Below are positions 27,112 through 34,827 of a DNA stretch of 64,000 nucleotides, piece after piece (position 1 is the first letter of the stretch; every line of letters begins with the position of its first letter). The position numbers were made by a program, and so were the translations under genes. The notes under the pieces were generated by a model. That model saw only the letters and a program-made list of their open reading frames with translations. It did no database searches and was not told the DNA's origin. This stretch comes from Archangium lansingense. GTDB taxonomy: Bacteria; Myxococcota; Myxococcia; Myxococcales; Myxococcaceae. The stretch covers positions 1,240,001-1,304,000 of the forward strand of contig NZ_JAPNKA010000001.1 in assembly GCF_026626635.1 (NCBI RefSeq), in the 5' to 3' direction.

Positions 27112-27126
27112 GAAGCAAGGTAGCCG

Positions 27127-27144
27127 TGACTACGGTTGTAGTCA
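27127..27144. promoter_or_regulatory. BlaI-type operator 2
   Basis: TGACTACGGTTGTAGTCA has perfect 7-base arms around a GGTT spacer. Its centre is 34 bases from that of operator 1, and both lie in the repressor promoter region. Confidence 0.75.
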
Positions 27145-27198
27145 AGTCGATGGGGCGCCGCTCCGTCCGGTGGGGGGAAGGAGGGCTGGGGGAGGGGC

Positions 27199-28929
27199 TC
27201 AGGTGCGCTCGAGCACGAGCTGCGTCCAGTCCCCGCCCAGGCGCAGGCGGGGCACGGTGACGCTGCCGTCCGCGGCGGCGGCGACGGTGCCGCTGGCGGA
27301 GCCGAAGGTCCAGCGGATGCGCTCGCCGGGCAGGCACCGGAAGCGCTGCACGCGCCGAGGCGTCACGTCCACCACGGGCGGCTCGGTGACGCCGGGGCCA
27401 ATCACCGCGCGCAGCGGCAGCGCGAAGCGCCCGTGCGTGTCCACCAGCTGGCGGGTGTCCCAGCGCAGCGAGCGGTTGAGCATGCCCGCCACGTCTCCAT
27501 CCCAGCCCGTGTCACCGGCCACCTTCGGGTCTCCCGCGTAGCCGGAGTCGTTGCGCCAGGGTTGGCGTCCGTTGCTCGCGCTGCCCGGGTGTCCGTCCCA
27601 CGAGGAGCGGCTGAAGGCCGGGAAGGCCAGGTCGCGCCGCAGCAGCGTCTGCTCGTCCGAGCGAGGGTTCCAGCCCCGGGTCCACCAGGGCGGGCCCAGC
27701 CAGGGGTCTGACTCGACGTGTCCGCCCTCGTCCCAAACGGCGACGTGGCCGATGTGCTGCGTCTGCAGCATCTCGTAGAAGGAAACGCCGGTGAGGCTGC
27801 TGGGCCCCACCACGGAGCCGAAGTGGATGATGGGGTCATCCTTGCCGTGCTCCAGGAAGAGGAACTGCGAACGGGCCCCGGACTCGTCGCGCAGGGCCCT
27901 CGTCAGGTCCAGGCGGCTCCAGACGCCCAGGCCGTCCGCGTCCGGCACTTCCTCCTCGGGCATGCCCCACAACGAGGCGAGCTGTGCCAGCCGCCAGGGG
28001 CGGTGGGACCGCGCCACCGGCTGCGCATGCTTGGCGAACACCCCCGCGAAGTGCCGCGCCTCCAGCAGGCCGAGCGCCAGCGCGCCCGCGCCGCCCATGG
28101 AGTCTCCCTCCACGAAGACGCGCTCGGGGTCGGCTCCCGGGTAGCTGCGCAGCACCCACTCCAGCAGCGCCAGCACCCGGCGCACGGTGTACGGCGGCAC
28201 GGCGCTGGCCATGGCCGAGCTCCGGGGCAGGCTCGCGGAGTAGCCCCACCAGTACGTGAGGTTTGGATCGCTCGGCTCGATGACGAAGCGGTCCGGGGAC
28301 ACCTGGGCCTGGGGCGGCCAGTTGCCCACGCCGTGCAGGCGCACCGTCACCGGCATGGGGTAGCCAGCCGAGGCCGACAGCGGCACCGACACCACCGCGG
28401 GGAAGGTGCGCCCGGCATACCCGGGGCTGTCCAGCCACGCGTCCGTGGGCTGCTCCAGCGTCAGGCGCAGCGTGCCGTGCAGCTCCTCGCTCTGGAGGAT
28501 GCGCGGCTCGGGCGGGCGCACGGTGTCGCGCACGGCGATCGTCATCCGCGCCGTGGCCGTGCTCTGGCTGTCCCGAGCGGTGAAGGTCACCTCGTGGCGC
28601 CACCCGCCCTGGATGAAGTCCGGCTGGAAGGTGAGCGTGCGAGAGGGCTCATCCCAGCGGGCCCCGGGGGGCAGCCCATCCACGAAGATGCGGGTGTCTC
28701 CCCGCGCGCCCTCGAGCTCCACGGTGACGCGCAGCACCTCCTCCTCGTTCACCGTCTGGAGGGGAGGCACACGCAGCGTGAGAGTCTGGGAGCCGTTGGG
28801 AATCAAAGGATCCGTCTCGGACTGGGCGGACGCGCTCTGGGGCGAGTCCAGCAGCAACAGGACCAGCAGCGTCAGCGCGAGCGCTGGATGCCGCGGAATG
28901 CAAGACCGGAACGTCCTCCCCCAACGCAT
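27199..28929 (-). CDS. Secreted alpha/beta hydrolase (esterase-like)
   Basis: 576 residues with a signal peptide (LALTLLVLLLLDSPQSASAQ). Residues about 40-130 look like a cadherin/Ig-type domain (LRVTVELEGARGDTRIFVDG, TLTFQPDFIQGGWRHEVTF). The catalytic part has the serine hydrolase elbow as EGDSMGGAGAL (GxSxG, near residue 278), preceded by YWWGYSAS and PERVFVEG, with a candidate acid/His region FLEHGKDDPIIHFG and WDEGGHVESDP. This resembles PHB-depolymerase or Ig-fold esterase architecture; the substrate is not known. It is upstream of and co-directional with the BlaI gene, but the operators at 27092-27144 and about 90 bases separate them. Confidence 0.8.
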   Translation of the reverse strand: MRWGRTFRSCIPRHPALALTLLVLLLLDSPQSASAQSETDPLIPNGSQTLTLRVPPLQTVNEEEVLRVTVELEGARGDTRIFVDGLPPGARWDEPSRTLTFQPDFIQGGWRHEVTFTARDSQSTATARMTIAVRDTVRPPEPRILQSEELHGTLRLTLEQPTDAWLDSPGYAGRTFPAVVSVPLSASAGYPMPVTVRLHGVGNWPPQAQVSPDRFVIEPSDPNLTYWWGYSASLPRSSAMASAVPPYTVRRVLALLEWVLRSYPGADPERVFVEGDSMGGAGALALGLLEARHFAGVFAKHAQPVARSHRPWRLAQLASLWGMPEEEVPDADGLGVWSRLDLTRALRDESGARSQFLFLEHGKDDPIIHFGSVVGPSSLTGVSFYEMLQTQHIGHVAVWDEGGHVESDPWLGPPWWTRGWNPRSDEQTLLRRDLAFPAFSRSSWDGHPGSASNGRQPWRNDSGYAGDPKVAGDTGWDGDVAGMLNRSLRWDTRQLVDTHGRFALPLRAVIGPGVTEPPVVDVTPRRVQRFRCLPGERIRWTFGSASGTVAAAADGSVTVPRLRLGGDWTQLVLERT

Positions 28930-29091
28930 CGTGCCACACCCTCATGAGCGGCTTCCGAGGGAGCCGAGTCCCCCGGGCCGCGGTTCGAAGCCCTGCCGAG
29001 TCCTAGAGCAAACCTCGTGCCCCTGACGCGCACCCCAACCGACGCCCCGGCGCCGCTGTTCCCGACGCCGCCTCCCCCTTTCACCCCGTCT

Positions 29092-29859
29092 TCACGGATG
29101 GTCCGGATGCAGCCGGTGCCGCCACCCGGTGCGCTGGGAGGTGAGCGCACGATTCTCGAAGAGTTTCACCAGCACCAACCCCGCGATGAAGCCACCTACG
29201 TGGGCCCACACGGCGACACCTCCCTCGGGCTTGAGCTGGTTGAGCTGGGGCAGGCCGGTGATGACCTGGATGCCGAACCACCACAGCAGCACCACCCAGG
29301 CGGGCAGGGGGATGACGCGGATGATGATGAAGATGATGAAGAGCATGTTCACCCGTACCCGCGGGTAGAGGATGAGGTAGGCACCCATCACTCCGGAGAT
29401 GGCGCCCGAGGCTCCTACCACGGGGATGGGCGAGGCCGGGTCCACCACCACCTGTGCCGCCGCCGCCGCCAGGCCGCACACCAGGTAGAAGAGGAGGAAG
29501 CGCAGCCGGCCCATGCTGTCCTCGACGTTGTTGCCGAACACCCAGAAGAAGAGGCAGTTGCCCAGGATGTGGCCCCAGCCCGCGTGGAGGAACATGGAGG
29601 TGATGGGCGTGAAGCGGTTGATCGCCTCGTTGCCGACGACGCAGTCCAGCCCCGGTCCGAGAGGCACCGCGAGGCCTGGGGGGGCCAGCCCGGTGAGCTC
29701 TCCTGGGACGAGCCCGAGGTTGCATACGCTGGCGGACAGGACTTTCGCGTCCAGGCCGGCGCCCTGCACGAAGACCCAGGTGGCCCCGATGGCACCGAGC
29801 AGCAGGTAGGTGACGATCGGCGTGCGGAGTGTGGGGTTGTCGTCGCTGAGGGGAATCAT
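29092..29859 (-). CDS. Rhomboid-family intramembrane serine protease
   Basis: 255 residues with about six membrane spans. Catalytic elements are present in order: the oxyanion Asn/His motif HAGWGHILGNCLFFWVFG, the nucleophile VVGASGAISGVMGAYL (GxSG) and the catalytic His in WAHVGGFIAGLVL. These are complete, so an active protease is expected that cleaves membrane-bound substrates. ATG at 29859. It stands 84 bases downstream of the co-directional YkgJ gene. Confidence 0.93.
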   Translation of the reverse strand: MIPLSDDNPTLRTPIVTYLLLGAIGATWVFVQGAGLDAKVLSASVCNLGLVPGELTGLAPPGLAVPLGPGLDCVVGNEAINRFTPITSMFLHAGWGHILGNCLFFWVFGNNVEDSMGRLRFLLFYLVCGLAAAAAQVVVDPASPIPVVGASGAISGVMGAYLILYPRVRVNMLFIIFIIIRVIPLPAWVVLLWWFGIQVITGLPQLNQLKPEGGVAVWAHVGGFIAGLVLVKLFENRALTSQRTGWRHRLHPDHP

Positions 29860-29943
29860 CGGGCGGCTCCAAGATGTCCACGGCGAGGGGGTGGGGCAGG
29901 GGAGTCGCGTCCCACGTGTATGGCGGCGGACGGACGTTCCGGC

Positions 29944-30465
29944 TCACTCCTTGATGTGCAGCTTGCGCACCAGTTCCTCGTACTTCTCCGGCGGGAGGTT
30001 GGCCTTCAGCAGCGCCTGCCGGAGCTGCGCGCCCTTCTTGTACGAGGCCGAGTAGCCGCACTCGGGGAAGAACTCCGGCAGCGCCGAGTAGACGAGGTTT
30101 CGCGGGTAGTCCCGGCACATGCCCGGCCGGCTGTCGTAGGCGTCGCACTGCTTCGTCACCGGATCGTAGTGCGTGCAGCGGAAGACGAGGAGCCTGGCCC
30201 GCCGGTCGTCGCTCACGTACTCGAAGCCGTTGATGACCCGGTGCCACGTCAGCGTGAGCCAGCGCAGCGAGCGTAGGAAGAAGACGGGCCGGCTCACCGG
30301 GATGACGGGCGTCTCGCAGCAGCGGCCGCAGCCGTTGCAGGCTCCCGTCAGCCGGTAGCGCGGCTCTCCCCGGGCCCGCAGCAGCAGGCGCGTGAGCCAC
30401 AGGTCGATGGTGTAGCGCATCAGCGCTAGCCGTTTGATGGCACGGCGGATGGGCCCGTCCTTCAT
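29944..30465 (-). CDS. YkgJ-family cysteine-cluster protein
   Basis: 173 residues with two Cys groups characteristic of the YkgJ (CxxCxxCC) family: GACNGCGRCCETPVIP (about residue 40-55) and CTHYDPVTKQCDAYDSRPGMC with RDYPRN. The clusters probably bind zinc or an iron-sulphur centre. No signal peptide or membrane span, so it is cytoplasmic. The function of the family is unknown. ATG at 30465. Confidence 0.88.
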   Translation of the reverse strand: MKDGPIRRAIKRLALMRYTIDLWLTRLLLRARGEPRYRLTGACNGCGRCCETPVIPVSRPVFFLRSLRWLTLTWHRVINGFEYVSDDRRARLLVFRCTHYDPVTKQCDAYDSRPGMCRDYPRNLVYSALPEFFPECGYSASYKKGAQLRQALLKANLPPEKYEELVRKLHIKE

Positions 30466-30655
30466 GGAGGCGTCACTCTACCCGGGCGCGACGCTTCCAT
30501 GGCCTCCCGGATGGGTTGCAGGCAAGCTGCTGGGTTGCAGGTTGGCTGAATAGTGTTTGCCACCTGGATGCGTTCACCTGCGGTGACTTGGCGCGAGCGA
30601 GGGCTCGTGGTTCAAATCTACACCGCATCTTCAACTGCTCGTGGGGAAGAACCCG

Positions 30656-31171
30656 ATGAATCCGTCGAAGCGCTCGCCGTGGTCTCTGTCATTGGTGCTG
30701 CTCGCCGTTGCCTCGCTCGCCACCGGCTGCGCGGCCAGCCGCCGCGAGGCCTATATCCAGGACAAGGCGGCCCAGCACACGTACCGCAAGCCCATCGCCG
30801 AGGTGTGGCCGCAGGTGCGGATGCTGCTGAAGGAGAAGGAGCTGCCGGTGCGCGAGGCTCAGGGCGGGTATGAGATCAGCACCGACTGGCACATGGTTGG
30901 CGCGCCCTCGACGCTGGGCACCAACTACGTGCGCTACCTGGTGCGCGGCAAGCAGCCGACCCCGGCCATGTGCATGGTGGAGATCTTCAAGCAGAACCGC
31001 ACCGAGTCCGGCCCGGGCCCCGTGGACGCGACGACGGGCCAGCGTCGGGAGCTCGGCACGGACACCACCAACATGGTGCGCGACATGGAGATGGAGTGGG
31101 AGCTGCTGCAGCGCGTGGACCCGGACGCGGCCAAGGCGCTGCGTGATGAGGCCGAGAAGACCATCAAGTAG
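30656..31171 (+). CDS. Hypothetical lipoprotein
   Basis: 171 residues from the ATG at 30656, with GGGGAAGA upstream; a GTG at 30641 is the alternative. The signal (SLSLVLLAVASLATGC) has lipobox ATGC. The mature part, with HTYRKPIAEVWPQVRMLLKE and KELPVREAQGGYEISTDW, resembles envelope proteins of the small NlpC/BamC-like alpha-beta type in which a lipoprotein carries one or two such domains, but I cannot name the family. Upstream, 30466-30640 shows no gene. Confidence 0.75.
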   Translation: MNPSKRSPWSLSLVLLAVASLATGCAASRREAYIQDKAAQHTYRKPIAEVWPQVRMLLKEKELPVREAQGGYEISTDWHMVGAPSTLGTNYVRYLVRGKQPTPAMCMVEIFKQNRTESGPGPVDATTGQRRELGTDTTNMVRDMEMEWELLQRVDPDAAKALRDEAEKTIK

Positions 31172-31189
31172 GGGCACGGCCCCGCGCGC

Positions 31190-32113
31190 TCAGTCGCGCA
31201 GGGGCAGCTCCACGGTGAGCCCGTCGTACGCCACCTCGACGGGCCCCTTGAACTCCTCGCGCGCCTGCGAGAGCAGCCGCGAGGGGTCGGTGTCATGGCG
31301 GCTGGACAGGTGCGTGAGGATGAGCCGCTTGGCTCCCGCATCGCGCGCCACCTGCGCCGCCTCGCGAGCCGTCGAGTGCCGCGTCTCATGCGCGCGCTCC
31401 TGCTCGTCGTCGGAGAAGGTGGACTCGTGGATGAGCAGGTCCGCCTCCTTCGCCGCGCGCACCAGCGACTGGCACGGGCGGGTGTCTCCGGAGATGACCA
31501 GCCGTCGCCCGGGCCGCGCGTCCCCCACCACCTCCTCGGGACGGATGGTGCGGCCGTCTGGCAGCGTCACCGTCTCGCCCCGCTGGAGCTGGCCGTAGAT
31601 GGGCCCCGAGGGAATCCCCATCGCCTTGGCCTTCTCCAGGTTGAACTTCCCCGGACGCTCGTCCTCCTGCAGCACGTAGCCGAGCGCGTTGATGCGGTGG
31701 TCCACCCCCACGGCCTGCACGGTGTAGCCGCGCCGCTCCACCTTGTCGCCGTCGCGCAGCTCGTGGAACTCGACGGGGAAGGACAGCGTCTCCACGCCCA
31801 GGTGCACCGCCTGGTGCAGCAGCCGCCGGGCCGGGGGCGGGCCGTAGAGCTGCACGGGCGAGTCCCTCCCCATCATCCCCAGCGTGCGCAGGAAGCCGAT
31901 GATTCCCAGGTAGTGGTCCGCGTGGAAGTGGGTGAAGAAGACGGCATCCACGGTGAAGCCGGTGCCGAAGCGCACCATCTGCCGCTGGCTGCCCTCGCCA
32001 CAGTCGAAGAGCAGCAGGTCCGAATCCGCTTTCACCGCCAGCCCGGACAGGTTGCGGTGCAGCGTCGGCTGTGCGGCCGAGGTGCCGAGGAACGTGAGCC
32101 TGAGAATGGACAT
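31190..32113 (-). CDS. rnz: Ribonuclease Z (tRNA 3' endonuclease)
   Basis: 307 residues from the ATG at 32113 (MSILRLTFLGTSAAQPT), the usual length for the short form. The metallo-beta-lactamase motifs are intact: HFHADHYLG (HxHxDH), the phosphodiesterase-type GDTRPCQSL, the exosite-like region around YGPPPARRLLHQ, HESTFSDDEQERA and LTHLSSRHD. It should cleave tRNA precursors 3' of the discriminator base, giving the end for CCA addition. It is divergent from the DUF2293 gene and convergent with the lipoprotein gene at 30656. Confidence 0.93.
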   Translation of the reverse strand: MSILRLTFLGTSAAQPTLHRNLSGLAVKADSDLLLFDCGEGSQRQMVRFGTGFTVDAVFFTHFHADHYLGIIGFLRTLGMMGRDSPVQLYGPPPARRLLHQAVHLGVETLSFPVEFHELRDGDKVERRGYTVQAVGVDHRINALGYVLQEDERPGKFNLEKAKAMGIPSGPIYGQLQRGETVTLPDGRTIRPEEVVGDARPGRRLVISGDTRPCQSLVRAAKEADLLIHESTFSDDEQERAHETRHSTAREAAQVARDAGAKRLILTHLSSRHDTDPSRLLSQAREEFKGPVEVAYDGLTVELPLRD

Positions 32114-32249
32114 ACCGGCGCTGCCCACGATGGAGACCCTCCCGCGCAGCATCCGAGCGCTGGCGACATGCCCCATCTACTACCAGAGGTTGACGCGGGG
32201 GTGCTTCCCCCTCTGACGCCGCTTGCGGTATAGGCGCCAGCCCCCGAAC

Positions 32250-32942
32250 ATGAGCGACTCCCTCACAGTCTCCCCCACGAGTGACCCGCGCCGCGTGCGC
32301 GCGGCCGACGGCTCCATCCTCTCCGTGCCCCCCGGCTGGGCCCTGCTGCCCCCGGGCGACGCGGGGCTCACGCGTCGGGTGAAGGCCGCCGGCCCGAGCT
32401 GGACGGTGGTGGAGAAGAAGGGCCGCAAGGTCTTCTCCCAGGGGGTGTGGGCGCCCGAGGCCCACATCACCGCCGCCCGGGCCGTCCTGGACGTCGAGCG
32501 CGCTACCCCCGCCTATGCCAAGCGCCGCGAGGCGGATGTGCGCCGCCGCGAGCGGGAGCAGGCCGAGTACGAGGTGGATTTCGCCAACTCCGTGCTGCGC
32601 TTCCTCGCCTTCGCACCTGTTTTCACCGCCCAGGCAAAGAAGCTGGCGGTGGCGGTGGCGGCCCATGCCACCCCGGTGGGCAGTGGCACCGTGGCTCGCA
32701 CCGAGCGCATCCCCATCGAGCGCCGCGCCGAGGCCGCCGTCATCGCCTGGATGCGCCATCAGACTACTGCCTACGACAACCTCTCCATCGCCCGGGTGAA
32801 GGGGGCCCGCCGCGAGGTGCGCCGCGAGCTGGCCGAGGTGTCCCGTGCGGTGTTGGACCTGCATCGCCGCGACGCGCCCCACGCCCCGGCCGCGTGCCCC
32901 TTGTGCACCGCGCTGGGCCGGCTTGGTGCTCCCGCTCCGTAG
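32250..32942 (+). CDS. DUF2293-family protein
   Basis: 230 residues from the ATG at 32250. The C-terminal half matches the DUF2293 pattern: RAEAAVIAWMRHQTTAYDNL, SIARVKGARREVRRELAEVS and RAVLDLHR, with a Cys pair (CPLC) at the end. The N-terminal half has AADGSILSVPPGWALLPPGD and VVEKKGRKVFSQGVWAPEAH. Family members are typically uncharacterised cytoplasmic proteins. It shares a divergent promoter region with the RNase Z gene. Confidence 0.8.
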   Translation: MSDSLTVSPTSDPRRVRAADGSILSVPPGWALLPPGDAGLTRRVKAAGPSWTVVEKKGRKVFSQGVWAPEAHITAARAVLDVERATPAYAKRREADVRRREREQAEYEVDFANSVLRFLAFAPVFTAQAKKLAVAVAAHATPVGSGTVARTERIPIERRAEAAVIAWMRHQTTAYDNLSIARVKGARREVRRELAEVSRAVLDLHRRDAPHAPAACPLCTALGRLGAPAP

Positions 32943-32969
32943 TGGCCCCGGTTCCAGTATCGGCGGAAT

Positions 32970-33452
32970 CTATTTCAGCCTCCAATACCTCGTGAGCGCG
33001 AGGCGGGGCTCCTGCCCTTGCGAGAAGTAGTGCGACGCCTTGTCCCTGGCGTACTCCAGGAATGCGCGGACAGCATGTTTCTGGGCGGGAGATAGCTGTT
33101 CGAAGCGTTCGAGCTGCCAGGCCCGAAGACGCTGCTCTCCGGAGGAGGACCCCGCTGGAAGGGTCAGCCCATAGACGGTATGGGGCATCAGGTTCCCGTG
33201 GTCCTCCAACGCGGCGAGCAGGTAGGCGGGGAGGTAGTACCTGAAGCCCTCCGAGCTCAGGAACGAGCTGGAGTGATACTGAAGCTCGGCAGGGGTCAGT
33301 TCCTTCCAGTGCTTCCCCTTGAAGGCGCGGACCAGTTCGGCACTCTCCCAGTCCTCGGTGTCGTAGCCGATGTGATCGTCCCCGGGATAGGGCGCGTCGG
33401 CGAAAGCGGCTTCGAGCTGCTGCCGGATGGCTTCACGCCTGGAATTCAGCAT
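32970..33452 (-). CDS. DUF6714-like protein, possible immunity partner
   Basis: 160 residues with features of DUF6714: EAIRQQLEAAFADAPYPGDD, LVRAFKGKHWKELTPAELQY, SSSFLSSEGFRYYLPAYLLA and LSPAQKHAVRAFLEYARD. It is soluble, has no signal peptide and contains aromatic-rich helices. It begins 6 bases after the stop of the secreted Cys-rich protein at 33459-33857, so the two form a tight operon. That pairing, with a toxin-like product first and a small soluble protein second, suggests an immunity role (inference). Confidence 0.7.
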   Translation of the reverse strand: MLNSRREAIRQQLEAAFADAPYPGDDHIGYDTEDWESAELVRAFKGKHWKELTPAELQYHSSSFLSSEGFRYYLPAYLLAALEDHGNLMPHTVYGLTLPAGSSSGEQRLRAWQLERFEQLSPAQKHAVRAFLEYARDKASHYFSQGQEPRLALTRYWRLK

Positions 33453-33458
33453 CCTGAT

Positions 33459-33857
33459 TCACCGGCACTGTTCCGAGCAGCGTTGCAGAGCCATGAGCCG
33501 TGAGCATTCGGAGGCGCCGCTTCGATAGTTCTCGACCTCCCTGCGATGGTTCTCATCCCCTCCGCGGAAGCATTTGTCCATGATGGCCACCCTGGCGCTG
33601 ATGCAGCGCTGATACTTCAGCCAGTTCGCGAGCAACTCGGCACAGCCCTGATGCTCGTGGCACTTCATGCTTGTGGCCTTGCAGGCCCGTCCCACCTCTT
33701 CCTTCAACAGCTTGTGTTCCGCCTCGGAGCAATCGCCGGGGGAACGGAGCGGCTGCTCGGCATTCAGTGGGCCAGAGAAGGTGCAGAGGGCCCCAATCAG
33801 CAGGAATGAGCACGTGCCTCGGATGCATCGAGCAAGGGGCGCAGGCCGCATGGGCAT
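33459..33857 (-). CDS. Secreted Cys-rich protein resembling 'novel toxin 16'
   Basis: 132 residues. A signal-like N-terminus (CSFLLIGALCTFSGPLNAEQ) is followed by a mature domain with about eight Cys: DCSEAEHKLLKEEVGRACKA, MKCHEHQGCAELLANWLKYQ, RCISARVAIMDKCFRGGDEN, HRREVENYRSGASECSRLM and RCSEQC. The C-x(n)-R-x-x-I-x-x-KCF-x-GGD-x-x-H block is what I recall from the Ntox16-type polymorphic toxin domain; this match is from memory and not checked. It is the first gene of a two-gene operon with DUF6714. The start could also be the ATG at 33851. Confidence 0.65.
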   Translation of the reverse strand: MPMRPAPLARCIRGTCSFLLIGALCTFSGPLNAEQPLRSPGDCSEAEHKLLKEEVGRACKATSMKCHEHQGCAELLANWLKYQRCISARVAIMDKCFRGGDENHRREVENYRSGASECSRLMALQRCSEQCR

Positions 33858-34004
33858 GCATGATAACGCCGGAGACTGGACGGCGATGCTTGAGACACCG
33901 CGTGCCAGGGATGCAACGGTGGATGCTCATTGCTCTTGGCGTGCTGAGTACGTGCATGGTGGTGAATTAGTGACTCTGATGTGTTCGATAAGTACGTTGG
34001 GTGG

Positions 34005-34061
34005 TTTCTGACCCGAGATTCAGTAACCCCCTGGCGGAGTTTCTGACCGGCGGGTTAGTTA
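34005..34061. promoter_or_regulatory. Direct-repeat operators upstream of the efflux operon
   Basis: Two imperfect 22-base direct repeats, both beginning TTTCTGACC, at 34005-34026 and 34040-34061 (35 bases apart), end in CAGTAA and TTAGTTA. The second contains the dyad CTGACC-GGCG-GGTTAG, and the first a weaker version. They lie 11 bases or more upstream of the TetR gene ATG and are good candidates for TetR-binding sites. Confidence 0.55.
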
Positions 34062-34071
34062 TGCGCTCGTC

Positions 34072-34827
34072 ATGGCTCGTCCCGCGGATCCGCATGCTCG
34101 TGCAGCCCTCATCGCAGCCGCGCGAGCGGAGTTCGTGAAGAAGGGTCTGCGTGGGGCGCGCATCGAGGACATCACCGCCGCCTGTGGCCTCTCCAAAGGC
34201 GCCTTCTATCTGCACGCCGCCTCCAAGGATGCCCTCTTCGCCGAGGTGGTGACCGAGTTCTCATCGGCGATGGACGAGCTCATCGAGCGGCGGATGAAGC
34301 AGATGGAATGCTTCTTCGCCGAGCATGGCCCGCTGGAGGCTCGCGACGTGGCCGAGCGCTCCGAGCGCTACGAGCGCCTGGTGGAGATGAACACCGAGGC
34401 GGACCTGGGCACGCTGGAGCTGATGTGGGCCTACCGCGACGTGGTGCACGTGCTCATGCGCGGCAGTCAGGGCACCGAGTTCGAGTCGCTGATGTGGGGC
34501 GTGGTGGACCGTGAGGTGACGCGGGTGTCGCAGGAGTTCCAGCGCCTGCAGGCGGACCACGTGAGCCGCGCGGACGTGCCTCCCACCGTCATCGGCTCGC
34601 TCATCGTTGGCACCTACGTGCTGCTGGCGCAGCAGATGAGCCAGATGGCGCAAAAGCCGGACCTGGAGGAGTGGGCCCGCTCCATCCATCGACTCATCCG
34701 CGAGGGCAGCATGCCCCCGGGTTGTGTCACGCCGGCTCCGGCCGCGCCCAAGAAGAAGACTTCCCCGCGCCGGCCCAAGGCCCGCGCTCTCTCTCGTACC
34801 CGTAGCACCTCGAGGTCAGGACCGTGA
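34072..34827 (+). CDS. TetR/AcrR-family repressor of the efflux operon
   Basis: 251 residues. The N-terminal helix-turn-helix reads ARAEFVKKGLRGARIEDITA, ACGLSKGAFYLHAASKDALF, typical of TetR/AcrR. A helical ligand domain follows (about 60-215), then a basic Pro/Lys tail (AAPKKKTSPRRPKARALSRT) unusual for the family. It is the first gene of an operon with the membrane fusion protein (GTGA overlap), RND pump and outer-membrane channel, so it most likely represses that operon and is relieved by the pump substrate. Direct repeats upstream are candidate operators. Confidence 0.92.
   Translation: MARPADPHARAALIAAARAEFVKKGLRGARIEDITAACGLSKGAFYLHAASKDALFAEVVTEFSSAMDELIERRMKQMECFFAEHGPLEARDVAERSERYERLVEMNTEADLGTLELMWAYRDVVHVLMRGSQGTEFESLMWGVVDREVTRVSQEFQRLQADHVSRADVPPTVIGSLIVGTYVLLAQQMSQMAQKPDLEEWARSIHRLIREGSMPPGCVTPAPAAPKKKTSPRRPKARALSRTRSTSRSGP

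Noticed and set aside
30600..30640. tRNA-like 3' fragment (GTGGTTCAAATCTACAC)
   Set aside because: Only a weak T-arm-like stem; no acceptor, anticodon or D arm can be built upstream, and it is not followed by an integrated element.
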